In this document: positions 49,801 to 60,828 of the stretch, in pieces
Layout: each line of letters begins with the position of its first letter
Position numbering within the stretch: position 1 is the first letter of the stretch
NCBI GenBank assembly: GCA_964035795.1
Contig: OZ038321.1
Coordinates: forward strand, 17,797,209 to 17,861,208
Length of the DNA stretch: 64,000 nt
Reading direction: 5' to 3'
DNA from: Pterobdella sp. o SKG-2022
Lineage: Eukaryota > Annelida > Clitellata > Hirudinida > Piscicolidae
Program-made: the position numbers and the translations under genes
The notes under the pieces: generated by a model
What the model was told of the DNA's origin: nothing
Seen by the model: the letters and a program-made list of their open reading frames with translations, nothing else
The model's database searches: none

Positions 49801-52800
49801 CATAAAAACATGTTTTATGCTATAAGTTAACAGATAAATGTTTTTAAAAAACGTTCGATAATGATTAGAAAGGCTATTGAGCCTTCCGATAATTTTCCCT
49901 TCTTTTGGAACACCTCATATACCCAACACATGTAGTGACTGATATAAACTAAAAAATTTCCCATGTCAAGAAATAGTGCAAACTGAGAATTTGCTTAGAT
50001 GGAATAAAAAGGAAAAAAATTGATTACATTGCAACAGAGGAAACAAAGATGATGATGTCTAATGAAAACTATCGAAATCTCTTAGTTGTAGTTCCATTAA
50101 ACAGGTCGACAACTCCAGTTACCTTAGAGATTGGAAACTGTGAAGACTGCAAACATTGAAGACTTAACAAGTCAAGTCAAAATAGCATTAAAAATTCATC
50201 ATGAGCTGTAATATTTACAAAACATGCAGTCATTAAAAAATCAAAAAAAAATTGAAAAATAAAAATAGCTAATTTATTACATCACAAAAAATGAATAATT
50301 TTTTATCTATAAATTTAATGAATTTTCAATTCATATTTGGATTAGAAAACTGTGTCTATAATTTTATTAATATTGTTTTTCACAAATTAAAGTATAGCTC
50401 ATTTTTCTCGAATTGCATAAAAATAAATTCCTCATAAATGTGATGCATGGGTCGATAAACAATAACATAAATGAATCATAGCAGCTTCAACAGAATTCAC
50501 AATAGAGAAGAAAAAATTAATTTTTTCTCATTTTAGCAATTTTCATGTTATGATAAATATGAGAAAAAATTATTTTTTTCAACATTATGATAAATCTAGT
50601 CTTTGTTTAAGCACTCCGTTATTTTTCATTAAAAACGTTGTTTCAGAAACAAATTTCATTATTTCTGATGAATTTTAGAATGTTTTTCAAACAAAAGTGA
50701 AATTTTGCAATTTTTATAAAAAACAGTAGTGAAAATTTGTATACAGCCTTGCATCGAACTGTGTATTGTAAAGTTTGATGAGTTCGCAAATAAATTTTGC
50801 TTTGACTTTTAAGGAAAAGAACAGGAACAATATAGGAGGAATTGAAAAAATGAAAATATACTCAAAAAACAGTTATTGAAAATTAATTATTCATTTTTTT
50901 TAGACATTTTGAAACGACAAAATAAAATTTTAATTATGAAAAAAACGATTGTTGGCTGTATAGCTCAGCTGATAGAACATTAGACAATTACCGGGTTCGG
51001 TCCCGTGTTGGGCCGACAATTAGCACCTGTTCCACAGCGTGTTTTTGTTAATTTTGATTTGTAGCAAGCGCTTTGAAAAACAAAAAAAGCCTTATATTCA
51101 CGAGTTGAACTTTTTAATGTGTTTTTGCCCACTCTTGTGATGTGTTTCAATTGATGAAAAACTATAACGTTGCAATTTGTAAAGTTTTGTTGAATAAAAA
51201 CAAAAAATTGCAAAATGTATCCAGTTATCCACTTCGTATTAATGAATTAAATTAAATCGAACATTTTTTATTGGTATTTCTGCAAAATAGATCAAAATGT
51301 TCACCCTGCATAAACAAAGTTTAGAATTTCCAGAATTTAAAAGTCAAAAAATATTTATTGAAAAATATTTTTTTAAAATTAAATTTCATTTTTGAAATTT
51401 TTTACTTCCGTTTAAAGCCGTAAATTCTAAACGATATTTTCACGGAATATCCGCTTTGAAAATAGACTTAAGTTCTAATGCTGATATAAATGTTTTGTTT
51501 CCACAATATTATTCAGTTTTTTCAAGTTGTATATTGTTCACAGTATTTGAAGGGATGCTTGACATTTTAGATATATTTTCCACTCTTCCACATCAACCTG
51601 CATTTGAACTATAGATAATTTTTTAAAAGAGTGATGGCAACAAAAATTAATAAAAGACTGAAAGCCTTACAAATTTTTCAACCCTTGCGTGTTTTCATCT
51701 CCCAGGCCTGCAATACAACAGCTTTTATTTTAATATGCTTCTTATTATACTAACCAACATCATTCTAGTTTCAAAATTGATTTTCTAAATGTTTTGTTCA
51801 AACTCCAACAATTTCATTGTCAGAAGAAACATCATGCTTTAGTGAATCAGGAATCCGGAAAAGGTAAAGTGCCATACTATCGAGATACGGGCAGTGCTTA
51901 TGCTTACCACAGTGAGTTCATAAGTTCTTGCATATTTTATTACCAATATATGAATCAAACAAAAAATTGGCACGAAATTACATAAAAATACTTTATTGTA
52001 TTTTTTGTGTTAATTTTTTAAAGTTTTACATAATTTATCCGACCATTAGGTCGATTTAGGTTGTTTTATTCTGAGAAAAAAACGTCTTTACGCATGTCTA
52101 TTAAATTTTCAATGTTTCTAATATATTCGGGATGACATTAGTATTCTTTCATTGACATTATTTATCAATTTTTTTCTATTCAAATCATTTCAACTTTTTT
52201 TCAACTTTTGAAATTCTTTGAATCGAAGCATAATATTTTTTATTGCCCTTCAAAGAAACTGCTACTTAAGTACAAAATATTTCTATTAAAAATTTATTTT
52301 ATTTCTCAAACTCATGTGAATGAGTAAACATTTTATTTCTAATATGAAGTAAAAAAATACATAAAAGTGTCTTCAAAAAATTATTTTCCAAGTGCTCTTG
52401 AAACTTTGAAAAGATGTTATTGAGTTTGAAAAATTCATAAAACTTATGCAAAATTAAAAATGAAGGAACAATTTGAGTCAAAACGCGTATGAAATGGCTT
52501 TAATAAAAAGTTTGCGCACTGCAATCTTGTGAATTAAAATTCATTCTATAATTTGTATCAAAATTTTTTTGTGAACTTGTTGAGTACTTAGATTTTAAAA
52601 TACCAACGTTATTAATGTTTTTTGTAAGAGTAGTAGTTTTGTCGCATTTATTTTGGATGAAATTTATTGGAGGGATTTTGGTATTTCAAATAAATTTCTA
52701 AATACAATTTCAGTTTAATCCATAAATAAGGTTTTTTTCAAAAGTTTTGGTAGTTTTGAATAAATCAAAAATCAATTAAAATACGTTATGTCCTGCATCG

Positions 52801-55800
52801 AATTTCAACAAGCACCTCAACGCTTGCAAACCATTCATTAAGTCCAAGTAATAAACTAAATATCTTTTGTTCTTAATAACAACATTTCAAACAAAAATCA
52901 ATCAAAAATTACACACAAAAACAGAAATTAGGTATCATAATAACTTTATATTATTTAAAAAATATTTTTAGCGTACTACAAGTTTTTTTTTAAAGAAATA
53001 GTATTAATATTTCAAAACAGATACTTTCCACAAATAACTTTATGTACCTATAAAAGTCACTATTTCTACCAGACTCTTTCCGCTTGGCTTCTTATGAAAA
53101 TAAATTTTTGATGTTATAAAGTAAAGGAAAAATATTGATTCAATAAAATGTGCTTGCTTGTTATAAATAATTTATCAGTGTTTCTTTGACTATGCTTAGC
53201 AGTGCGTTCACTTAGTGTTCATGATTTATTGAAACCTATTCAAAACTGAATTGTTTTTCACAAAGTATTTAGAAGCCATTAAAACCTCATATGAAATTGA
53301 TACTATAAGTTTTCTTATTCGAGCTTTTGTGTCAAAACCCAAACACATAAAAATCCATTTTCATTATGGCAATTAATCAAATACTCACAGACAATCGTTT
53401 ATACACGGCCACAATGAGTGACTACAACCAGAACGACGCCATTTTATACAGCAGCCCACTCCGCAGTGAGAAGCTTGATACCCAATGGCTTAACAGTTAG
53501 TTTGTGATGATGAAGTGCTGATGTTTATAAATGGGAGTCAATATTTCACCTATAATATCTTGTTTTTTTCATGCTACTTATTATGTAAAAAAAATTTTTT
53601 AAATTAATCTTATTTTATAATTCTATTTAAATTAAAATTTGATACTAAATTTTGTGAAATAAAGTATTCAACACATTAAAATCTTCTAATGTGCTAAGAA
53701 TCATTTTTTCTAAAAAATGGATAAATTTTCAATTATTCGATCTTGCAATAGCCGAAAAAACTTTCAATTTATATAATACTCTAGGAGATTTTGTTATGAA
53801 ATTGTAAGACTCATCAATCGAAACTCCTATTATTAAATGCTAAACCTACAGTTTCTTTTTTATATTTTTCACAAAATTAATTTCAAAACTTTGTAGAGTT
53901 TCATCACAATAGTTATTACTGAATGGGTGAAAAAAAAGTTATTTTTTGGACACCAGCGTTATTAAATAATCAAGTACATTTTGCGGCTCAAAAACTGGTT
54001 TACTAGGTGCTTAGCTGGCAGTTCAACAAAAGAATAAAAAAGAAAATAACATAAAACAATTGTTCAAAGTGTTTTTGGTTACTACCATTAAATAAAATTA
54101 GCATAAATCCGTTTAATTTTTAAATACTGTTTGTAAAATTTTAAACTGCGCTTAATCTTATGTTGCGTACATGGTTCATGTTTTTTTACGCTTCCCTTTA
54201 CCTGTTTTTATACCCTTTTTTAATTCACGTTTATAAAACATTATTCTACATTTTATGAAGCAATCATTAGTGACTTATGCAACTATTTATTGAATTTTAA
54301 AATTCAATGTAAACCATAAAATTTTCATCCTAACAAATTTATGTTTCAAAGATTATTTTTTATCACTATCCCCATCTTCATTTACATTAAAATATCATAA
54401 AATATCTTCAAAACTTATTTTTTTATGTTCAGCTTTGCTAGCGGTTTTTTAACCCATCGAATTTTGATTGATAAAAATTAGTTTTTTACCATATAAAATT
54501 TTTTATTGAAAAAATTTTAAATAAGTTCTAATTTTTTGCACTGCTAATTTTATAAATGCTTGGATAGTTTTTATCTTTTTCAAATTTTAGCTTAATAAAT
54601 TTTTAACAAGTGTAACAAATGGGATATACGGCGGATTAGAAACTAGATAAACTAAATTTAAATGGTTGAAACATTTAAATATTGCTTATTTATTTCATAA
54701 ATGTAAAAATTACATAATTTTATAAATTCTAGGTAGCAAAAAATTTAGTTTTTGTAAAACATTGTCTTTCAAAATTAGCAGTTTTAAAAAGGAATTTTTT
54801 CAAAAGTTTGTTTAAATGACATTGATTGAAATTAGCTCTGTTTAGAAAATTTAATTTTTTTTTCAAAAACAAGCTCATCTTTTAAGTACCAATTTCATTT
54901 TGTCCATTATTTTAGTTACAAACATAATGGATTATAAAATTCAGTTTATTTATTCTTCATGAATTAAAGACTTTTATGCAGTCTTGTGGCTTATATAATG
55001 CTCTATTTTTAAACAGCTATCATATTTTCAATAAAAAGATTATCAAAGCACATCACAGTCTTCCTTCAACCAAATCAAAGTTTAACAATGAATTCCCATA
55101 AAAAAATTTTCAAAAAACAAAAAATCACCCACAATTATGTTCAAGCAATAATTAATATACCACCATCAATAAAATGTCCCTTTGATATCATACCGACCTT
55201 CCTTTTGAAATGCTTTTATCAATTTTTCTCCAATAAAAGCCACAATTGCTGTTTTATCTTTTTCTCAATATGCTTTTCTTTTTCAATTTGAAACTGTTCA
55301 AACAAACCCTTTTCTAAAAAGATCTAACTTAGAAAAATCTATTCTGTCTAATTACAGATCAATTTCGAACTTAACAACCTCCAAAAATTCTCAAAAAAAT
55401 TGCTTTTTCACAACTATCGACATAAATTTCATTTTTTTCTTTTTTAAAAAAATTTCAGTAAACTTACCATAACTCTTTTAAAATCATATTTTCCACAAAC
55501 ACTAGACACCACTCAATAAGAGCCCAAGACAAAAGCAAATAAAGTCTACTGGTGTTTCTCGATTTGTTAGCTGCTTCTGATACGGTAGACCACGAGTCAC
55601 TCATCTCCCATCTAGAATCTGATTTCAACACTGTTATGGTTAACTTCCTATCGATCTCAACTCACTAGAGTTGGTGTCATTTTTTCTTCAACTCTTTCTT
55701 TCAGTCGGAGTTTCTCAGAGCTCCGTGCTTAGTTTTTTTTTTTTCATTATATAAACTTCACCAATAGTTAGCATCATTGAAGATAATACATTCAACTCTT

Positions 55801-57168
55801 ATCAATAGTTCACGGCCTTGTTCACATTTGTGAGTTTTCATATGACAACCTCTAAAAAGCCAGTGAAACAATGACCAATAAATCATCAGTCTGATCACAT
55901 TCGGCTTCCAAAAAATCTGCTCAAGCTTAAACTAGACAAAAAAAAACTTTTGTTTGTAGACACAATTTGAAGAATGAATAAACTTCTCAAAATAATAAAC
56001 ATAGCCAGCCAATACATGCAAACCTCAATTCAATAAAAAATATTAGACATCTTTATTGACTCTTCCAACCAGCAGCAGTTAAACAATGCAACACTCAAAT
56101 ACAAGCATTATTGTATTTTTAGCTTGCCAACTTCAAATACTTTCTGTTCATCAAAAATTTTCAAGTATCAATTTTTTCAGTCATATTATGTCTTTCATAC
56201 TTAATCGTTTTAGAAAATGTTCTGTTAAGTGCAACAGTTATCGATCGCAGTGGGCCTATGCTTGACTTACTCTTTTTGAACAATTCATCTCCAAGGGTCT
56301 TTGACACAGTTTATTTACCGTTAAAAACCCACTATATCAATGTAAATAATAAAAATAATTTTGATAGATAAAGATTGAAAAATTTGAATACTGTGTTCAG
56401 TTAATTTGATTTAATTTTATGAGCTCATTAAAAAATCTTTGGAGAAAACTTACAAGTATCGATTGATAAAAGCTTAATGCGTGGATAGCATGAGTAATAC
56501 ATAAAAATAGAACTATTGTAATGAAGTCAGCATTTTTTCTGTTTAATTCTTTTATATAATAAAATAACTTTTTTTTACGTCGGTTTTTCTAATGTTATGG
56601 ATCACATTTAAAATTGATTTTGCAATACTTTGCATTTTTTTGCAAGTCATTTTAACATTAGTTAAGGAAAATATTATAAAGCCGGCTGTTTTTGAAAATT
56701 TTCCATTTGAAATATTCATTCATAAATCAGTTTTTTATTGCATAAAACTTTACAAAATTCATATTAATTTTGAACTTCATTTTTGAAAATTTGAGTAATG
56801 ACCATCAATTTAAAGCGTATTAATTTTTTTTTTGAGAATATTTTATATTTTTTTTACCTCATTTATTCATTTCCAATCCATTTAAAAACTAATTTTTGAT
56901 TTCAAAAAAGTTAACAATTGCAATAAAAGCTTTCGAGAAAAATTAAAAAATTCTTTTTTTAAATGTTAGTTTCTACAGTTTAACGCTTAATTTCCATTTC
57001 TTTAAAAAATTTAAGCTAATGATTTATTGAAATTATTTTTTCCAGCCTACTTTTTGAATATTTAAACTAATATTATCAGATCCGAAGTTTGTGGGAGTGA
57101 AGCCTTATGGGAAGCACATTTATGTCTTCTTCCGAGAGGTCGCGATAGAAAATATCAATTGCGGGAAA
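40693..57168 (+). CDS. Semaphorin, partial (N-terminal half of Sema domain)
   Basis: Semaphorins are secreted or membrane guidance cues that bind plexins through a seven-bladed Sema domain. Exons recognised are 40693-40881, 41212-41257, 42220-42272, 45733-45846, 51824-51911, 53391-53495 and 57080-57168. Motifs in family order are FLVGAR|NVVYNVSLKGLNEI, STDPKTHLC, EECQNDIMLIV, CGTNSFKPLCRTY, GKGKVPY, NRLYTATMSDYNQNDAILY, LRSEKLDTQWLN and PKFVG, then YVFFREVAIENINCGK. The GLNEI/STD region resembles invertebrate class 1 semaphorins most. All junctions are in phase except between the second and third exons, where a small exon or another boundary is missing. The signal-peptide exon is not identified, and the part after NCGK (RVARVCK, PSI, TM or Ig regions) was not found and must lie past the window or is too divergent to see. 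Class 1 versus 2 cannot be settled. Confidence 0.9.
41212..41257 (+). CDS. Semaphorin exon: NVVYNVSL
   Basis: The 46-base exon encodes NVVYNVSLKGLNEIK. It completes GAR-N, a hallmark of the first Sema blade. The acceptor is TTTTACCAG and the donor GTTAGA. GTGAGT inside the exon (the codons for Val-Ser) is a stronger-looking cryptic donor. Confidence 0.85.
42220..42272 (+). CDS. Semaphorin exon: STDPKTHLC
   Basis: The exon encodes KSTDPKTHLCESLYSMK, matching the Sema1 stretch HSTDADRELCALKGK. Its end joins exactly to EECQN. The start (GCAG at 42,218-42,219) would need a phase-1 partner and the previous exon ends in phase 0, so the 5' boundary is uncertain. Confidence 0.7.
45733..45846 (+). 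CDS. Semaphorin exon: EECQN and CGTNSFKPLC
   Basis: After TTTTGCAG the exon encodes EECQNDIMLIVPGK and VMFCGTNSFKPLCRTYRS, among the strongest semaphorin signatures. Two phase-0 donors fit: GTAAAA after Ser or GTGAGA two codons later. I chose the latter. Confidence 0.93.
47720..48200 (-). mobile_element. LINE reverse transcriptase fragment in semaphorin intron
   Basis: Minus-strand translation contains SMFKALHDAF and then EPVTNGVKQNCV, matching the LINE RT segment FHDGM....PFPVTNGVKQGCVLAP. This RT family differs from the 25-kb LINE (GVLKGDSLAP) and from the CR1/L2 type. The fragment is decayed and its ends are unknown. Confidence 0.65.
49420..50220 (+). mobile_element. Possible LINE C-terminal remnant
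   Basis: Around 50,100 the frames read QVDNSSYLRDW and then VKTANIEDLTSQVKIALK, loosely matching the VDxFxYLG...ExxxRIxxA segment that follows RT in LINEs. Stops and a frame change are present. Weak evidence. Confidence 0.3.
50951..51105 (+). mobile_element. tRNA-derived SINE, copy A
   Basis: The head TATAGCTCAGCTGATAGAAC and the B box GGTTCGGTCCC are tRNA-like. The body ACAATTAGCACCTGTTCC..GTAGCAAGCGCTTTGAAA is shared with copies B and C. It lies in a semaphorin intron in the same orientation as the gene. Confidence 0.85.
51824..51911 (+). CDS. Semaphorin exon: GKGKVPY
   Basis: The exon encodes NQESGKGKVPYYRDTGSAYA and ends at A|GTGAGT in phase 1. The match is the family's G(K/R)GK.P(Y/F) segment before the LYTAT strand. 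The acceptor ATTGTCAG keeps phase 0 with the previous exon. Confidence 0.82.
53391..53495 (+). CDS. Semaphorin exon: NRLYTATMSDY
   Basis: The exon encodes NRLYTATMSDYNQNDAILY and SPLRSEKLDTQWLN, the family motifs (D)LYTATVxDF...I.R and LRT...D..WLN. The acceptor is CTCACAG and the donor GTTAGT, phase 1. Confidence 0.94.
55060..56330 (+). mobile_element. Degraded CR1/L2-like LINE in semaphorin intron
   Basis: Segments in order: KCPFDIIPTFLLKCF (pre-RT PLDPIPTSLLK), VFLDLLAASDTVDHESLISH (RT palm, one catalytic Asp kept), WLTSYRSQLTRVGV, and VGVSQSSVL (GVPQGSVLG). Later, near 56,040, there is a remnant of KNLGVIxDS. It carries many stops and frameshifts. It is the same family type as the element at 57.3 kb and in the same orientation. 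Confidence 0.75.
57080..57168 (+). CDS. Semaphorin exon: FFREVAIENINCGK
   Basis: The exon encodes PKFVGVKPYGKHIYVFFREV and AIENINCGK, matching PxFV....G..VYFFFRE.A.E..NCGK. The acceptor is ATTATCAG and the donor GTTAGT, phase 0. The next family motif (YSRVARVCK) was not found downstream within the window. Confidence 0.95.
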
Positions 57169-57589
57169 GTTAGTTGCAGAATTGTTTGTTCCTTAATTAG
57201 TTCCATGAATTATTTTGAAAACAGCTTTTTTTCCAATTTCATAATATCATTTTGAAACACTAGACAACGAATCTTTGAAAGTTTTCAAATGAATATTTAA
57301 AATCATATTTTTATTTTTTCAAGTGTATATGGTCGATAAAATGTCCGCCATCACAAATATTATTTCCGAAATTGATAGTATTCAGACAGTGCTCAGCACA
57401 TTACGTAGCAATGTCTTAAACTTTTTAAAGTCTGAGGAACCTTTGGTTCCAAAAAAAGAGGGCGAAAACCGAAGACGACTACATCTTCAACATCTCAATC
57501 AGCAATCCATACTTCCTCGACCACTTTATCTTTATCTTTCTGTTCGACCATTCCATCTCTTTCAATTACTTCTACATTTCCTCCGGCTA

Positions 57590-57730
57590 CCACGTTTTCC
57601 TCAACTAGTTCAACTTCAACCACCTCTTCGAATAGTTCATCTTCAAACACCTCTTTGACTAGTTCATCTCCAACCACTTCTTCGACTAATTCATCTTCAG
57701 CCACCTCTTCGACTAGTTCATCTTGTCTGA
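57590..57730 (+). repeat. Ser/Thr-rich minisatellite inside the LINE
   Basis: Units of about 30 bases, each containing ACTAGTTCATCTTC or a near variant, repeat four to five times and encode SSTSSS/TTSST. They sit between the element's N-terminal region and its endonuclease. Confidence 0.75.
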
Positions 57731-57911
57731 CAACTGCCCTAAAACCTCTCCTTCCTTTTGTGTTCCCTGCTTTAAATCAAAGCGCTCTTGCCATAACCAC
57801 TTCACAACATCCTCCTCTTGTCCCCTTTATAGACAGCAAAAACGACTCAAGATGGGACGTACGGCTTGGGAATGACGGTCAGCCTCTCATCCTAAAGTCC
57901 ACAATGTACCT

Positions 57912-58415
57912 TTGTCTACTAAATTTGCTCTCCTCAATCCTAGGTCTACTCGTAGTAAACCTTCTATTATGCTCGATACTATCCTTTCTCTTAAACATGA
58001 CATTATTGCTTTGACGGAAACTTGGATTCTTGAAAACGCAGACAATGTCAAAAAATATGCGATTGTGCCTCATGGCTTTCATGTCTTGCACTCACACCGA
58101 CCCATTGGTAAACGAGGTGGAGGTATTTCTGTAATTTCCAGAAACTCCATTAGATTGGATGCCATTAAATCCCCGTCCCACTTTTCTTTTGAATCATTGA
58201 CAGCCAAAGTGTCTTTTTCGTCACACTGTTTGTTTCTATCGGTGATCTACCGTCCTCCAAACACCGGCAATTTTATCTGCGAGCTCACGTCTAATCTCCA
58301 TTTCCTTTATTTTCTTTCTTCAAATTTTATATTGGCTGGTGATTTCAACACCCCAAATTGTAAGTCTCATGACAACCCACTTAGTGCTCTTTTACGTGAA
58401 CTCGAGCTGGTCTAG
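57912..58415 (+). pseudogene. LINE AP-endonuclease domain
   Basis: One hundred and sixty-seven open residues with the endonuclease landmarks LTETW (catalytic Glu), RGGG, IYRPP and GDFN. The frame ends at TAG, and the text after it continues in frame as HIDFPTHRLGN, the usual continuation. A single Gln-to-stop change is therefore the likeliest break. Confidence 0.88.
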
Positions 58416-59349
58416 CACATAGACTTCCCCACCCACAGACTTGGTAACATCCTTGGCCTCATCATTACTCAAAAACCTAACAGTCATCTCATACAAAAAA
58501 TCGACAGAGTAACTTTTGACTCTTATCACTATCTTATTTTATGCAGTCTCCACCTTGCTCCTCCTCCTCCCCTTCCCCCTCGCATTGTAATTTCCCGCTC
58601 CTTTGAAAACTTTGATGATGCTGTCTTTGAGAAAGATCTCAGACATATCCATAATACACTAAGTTTTTTGATGTTCCAGTTGAAGAGTTTCTTGCAACAA
58701 TGAACAACTTCTTTCAATCACTTATCGACCACCATGCCCCTTTTCGCACCCACATCTTTTGTCCCAGCAAGACGCCATTGCCGCCAAAAGAAAAAGACGA
58801 AAACTTGAGAAAAATTTCACCACTCAAAAGAAACCACACTTACGCATCACTGACAGTCTTCGCAACATCTGTGCTACTGGACATGCCACCGTTTTGGTTT
58901 CGCTAGACCTTTCTGCTGCTTTTGACACTCTTGATCACAAAATCTTAATTGATTTTTTGAATAGACACTTCAATATTTCTGATCTCGCTCTTTCTTGGTT
59001 TTGCTCTTACCCCTCTCAACGTTCTCAATTTCTCTTCTTCTCTTACATCACTCAACTCAGGCGTGCCGCAAAGCACCGTTCTTGGACCAATTCTCTTCTC
59101 TCTTTATACATCACCCATGTGTAGCATTATTGTACAGCACGACTTGCTTTTTCACTAGTTCGCTGATAACATCACTCTTTCACCGGAGTCTCTTACCCAG
59201 ATCCTAGCCCCACTCTTCTTAAACTATCCAGTTGTCTTTCCGCTCTAAACTCCTGGTTTTCCCAAAGCCAACTGAAACTAAACCCTACTAAGAGTGAGGT
59301 GATGTTTGTTGGCAGCTCTCGTCTTTGAGCAAAATACAATTTCCCTTCT

Positions 59350-59955
59350 GTGGTAACTCTAGACGGCACCACACTTCCTATATCTTCCAAGCTTAAAATT
59401 CTAGGTGTCACCTTAGATTCAAATTTGAACTTTGCTCCTTTTATTTTTCAAATAATCCAATCTTCCAATTTTCATATCTACGCCATAAAACAAGTACGCA
59501 AATTCTTACCTCTTTCCACTGCTAATGCCTTCTTTATCTCACTAGTTCTTTCCAGATTGGACTACTCTAATTCTCTCCTTTGCGGGCAGCCAAACTATCT
59601 TTTATGCAAACTTCAAGCCCTTCAAAATCACGCGGCCAAGACGGTTCTTCAAGCTGATTATTTCAGCTCATCCAGCGACTGTCTTGATCGTTTGCACTGG
59701 TTACCTGTCTCCAAAGATGCAAGTTTAAATTACTTTGGCTCATTGCATGCACTTTCAAGCTTGAACAACCTGCTTATCTTTTTGATCTTTTGTCAATCAG
59801 ACACACACGTCAACCACTCAGATCCTTGCACTCTGGTCTCCAGCTTCATCAACCTGTTTCTTCAGGCTTGTTTACTGGTCGCTCTTTTTCTCACCAAGCT
59901 CCACGTCTGTGAAATTCACTTCCTTTTAACTTGCGCTCATCGCCTTCTCTCATGA
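59350..59955 (+). pseudogene. LINE post-reverse-transcriptase region
   Basis: A 201-residue open stretch has ILGVTLDSNLNF, SRLDYSNSLLCGQPNYL, LQNHAAKTVLQ and RLHWLPVS, all typical of the C-terminus of CR1/L2 polyproteins. A frame change near the end hides the final LWN.LP and FRKLLKTHLY motifs, the latter readable near 59,955-59,990. Confidence 0.85.
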
Positions 59956-60095
59956 ACTTTCGCAAACTTTTGAAAACTCACTTATACCATAAATATCCCC
60001 AGTCATAATTTCTTACAAACCTTGAGCGCCTCTGAAGCAATCTTGAATTGCTAACTGTGCTCTATAAAAAGCTTAATAATAATAATAATAATAAA

Positions 60096-60667
60096 GTATT
60101 TTATTTCGTGAAATATAAATTTTGTTCATATAAATTGAAAGAAAAGTTTCCAAAAATAATTTCATCAAAAAAAATATAGATCGACCTGTCATGAAAATTT
60201 GAAAATAGAACGTTAAAATAATTAATTTTGACCTTTAATTTAATTATTCACATTAACTATTTGTAGATGGAAATTGCTAATTGATTTTTAAAAGTCTGAA
60301 AAATAAAAAAAAATAAAACTCATAATGGCAACACATTTCACTAATTATTATTTGATTCGTGAAATTTGAAGTATTAGACGATTTCCATTAACTTTGTAAA
60401 AACCTTAGTAATTTTTGCTAATCTATCGTGCTATTAAAAACACAAAACCTGTGATGATTGTATGATTTGTGCTAATTTATATTAATCCCCCAAGGAATTT
60501 TGTTTTTTGTTGATATTTCTGAAGCTTCATTTTGCATTACATTATTTTTCCACCACCCAGCCCTAACATACTTATGTTCACTTAATTTAGGAAAATCATT
60601 TAAGCCATATGAAAATATGAAGTATCAAATAAAAAAATTCAAATTATGTATTAGTTTCAGATTTTTT
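60096..60667. other. AT-rich DNA between LINE and SINE, nothing recognised
   Basis: No gene or repeat was identified; presumably semaphorin intron. Confidence 0.4.
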
Positions 60668-60828
60668 GCTTGTATGGTTTAGTTGCTTAAGCATTGGACT
60701 AATCAGCTAAAGTTACCAGCTCAAACCTATGTCGGGCCAACAATTAGCACCTGTTTCCCAGTGTTTTCATTACATTAAGTTTGTAGCGAGTGCTTTGAAC
60801 CACAAAAAAGAGGCTTTATAAATATCAC
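60668..60828 (+). mobile_element. tRNA-derived SINE, copy B
   Basis: The tRNA-like head is decayed (the B box reads GCTCAAACC). The body GGGCCAACAATTAGCACCTG, GTAGCGAGTGCTTTGAA and tail GGCTTTATAAATATCAC align with copies A and C. It is the most diverged of the three at the head. Confidence 0.82.

Larger units (their letters stand above)
57320..60095 (+). mobile_element. CR1/L2-type LINE with (TAA)n tail, inactive
   Basis: A non-LTR retrotransposon encoding, in order, a Ser/Thr-rich N-terminal region, an AP-endonuclease (ALTETWI, RGGGISVISR, VIYRPPNTGN, LAGDFNTPN) and a reverse transcriptase (VSLDLSAAFDTLDH). A post-RT region follows (KLKILGVTLDSNLNF, LVLSRLDYSNSLLCGQPNYL, LDRLHWLPVS). It ends in TAATAATAATAAT at 60,074-60,094. 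It is dead: CAG to TAG stops the endonuclease frame near 58,414, RT blocks are missing between the KRKRRKLEKN linker and DSLRNICATGHA, and the F/Y-A-D-D region is frameshifted. Insertion lies about 150 bases after a semaphorin exon. Its 5' end is not defined. Confidence 0.92.
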
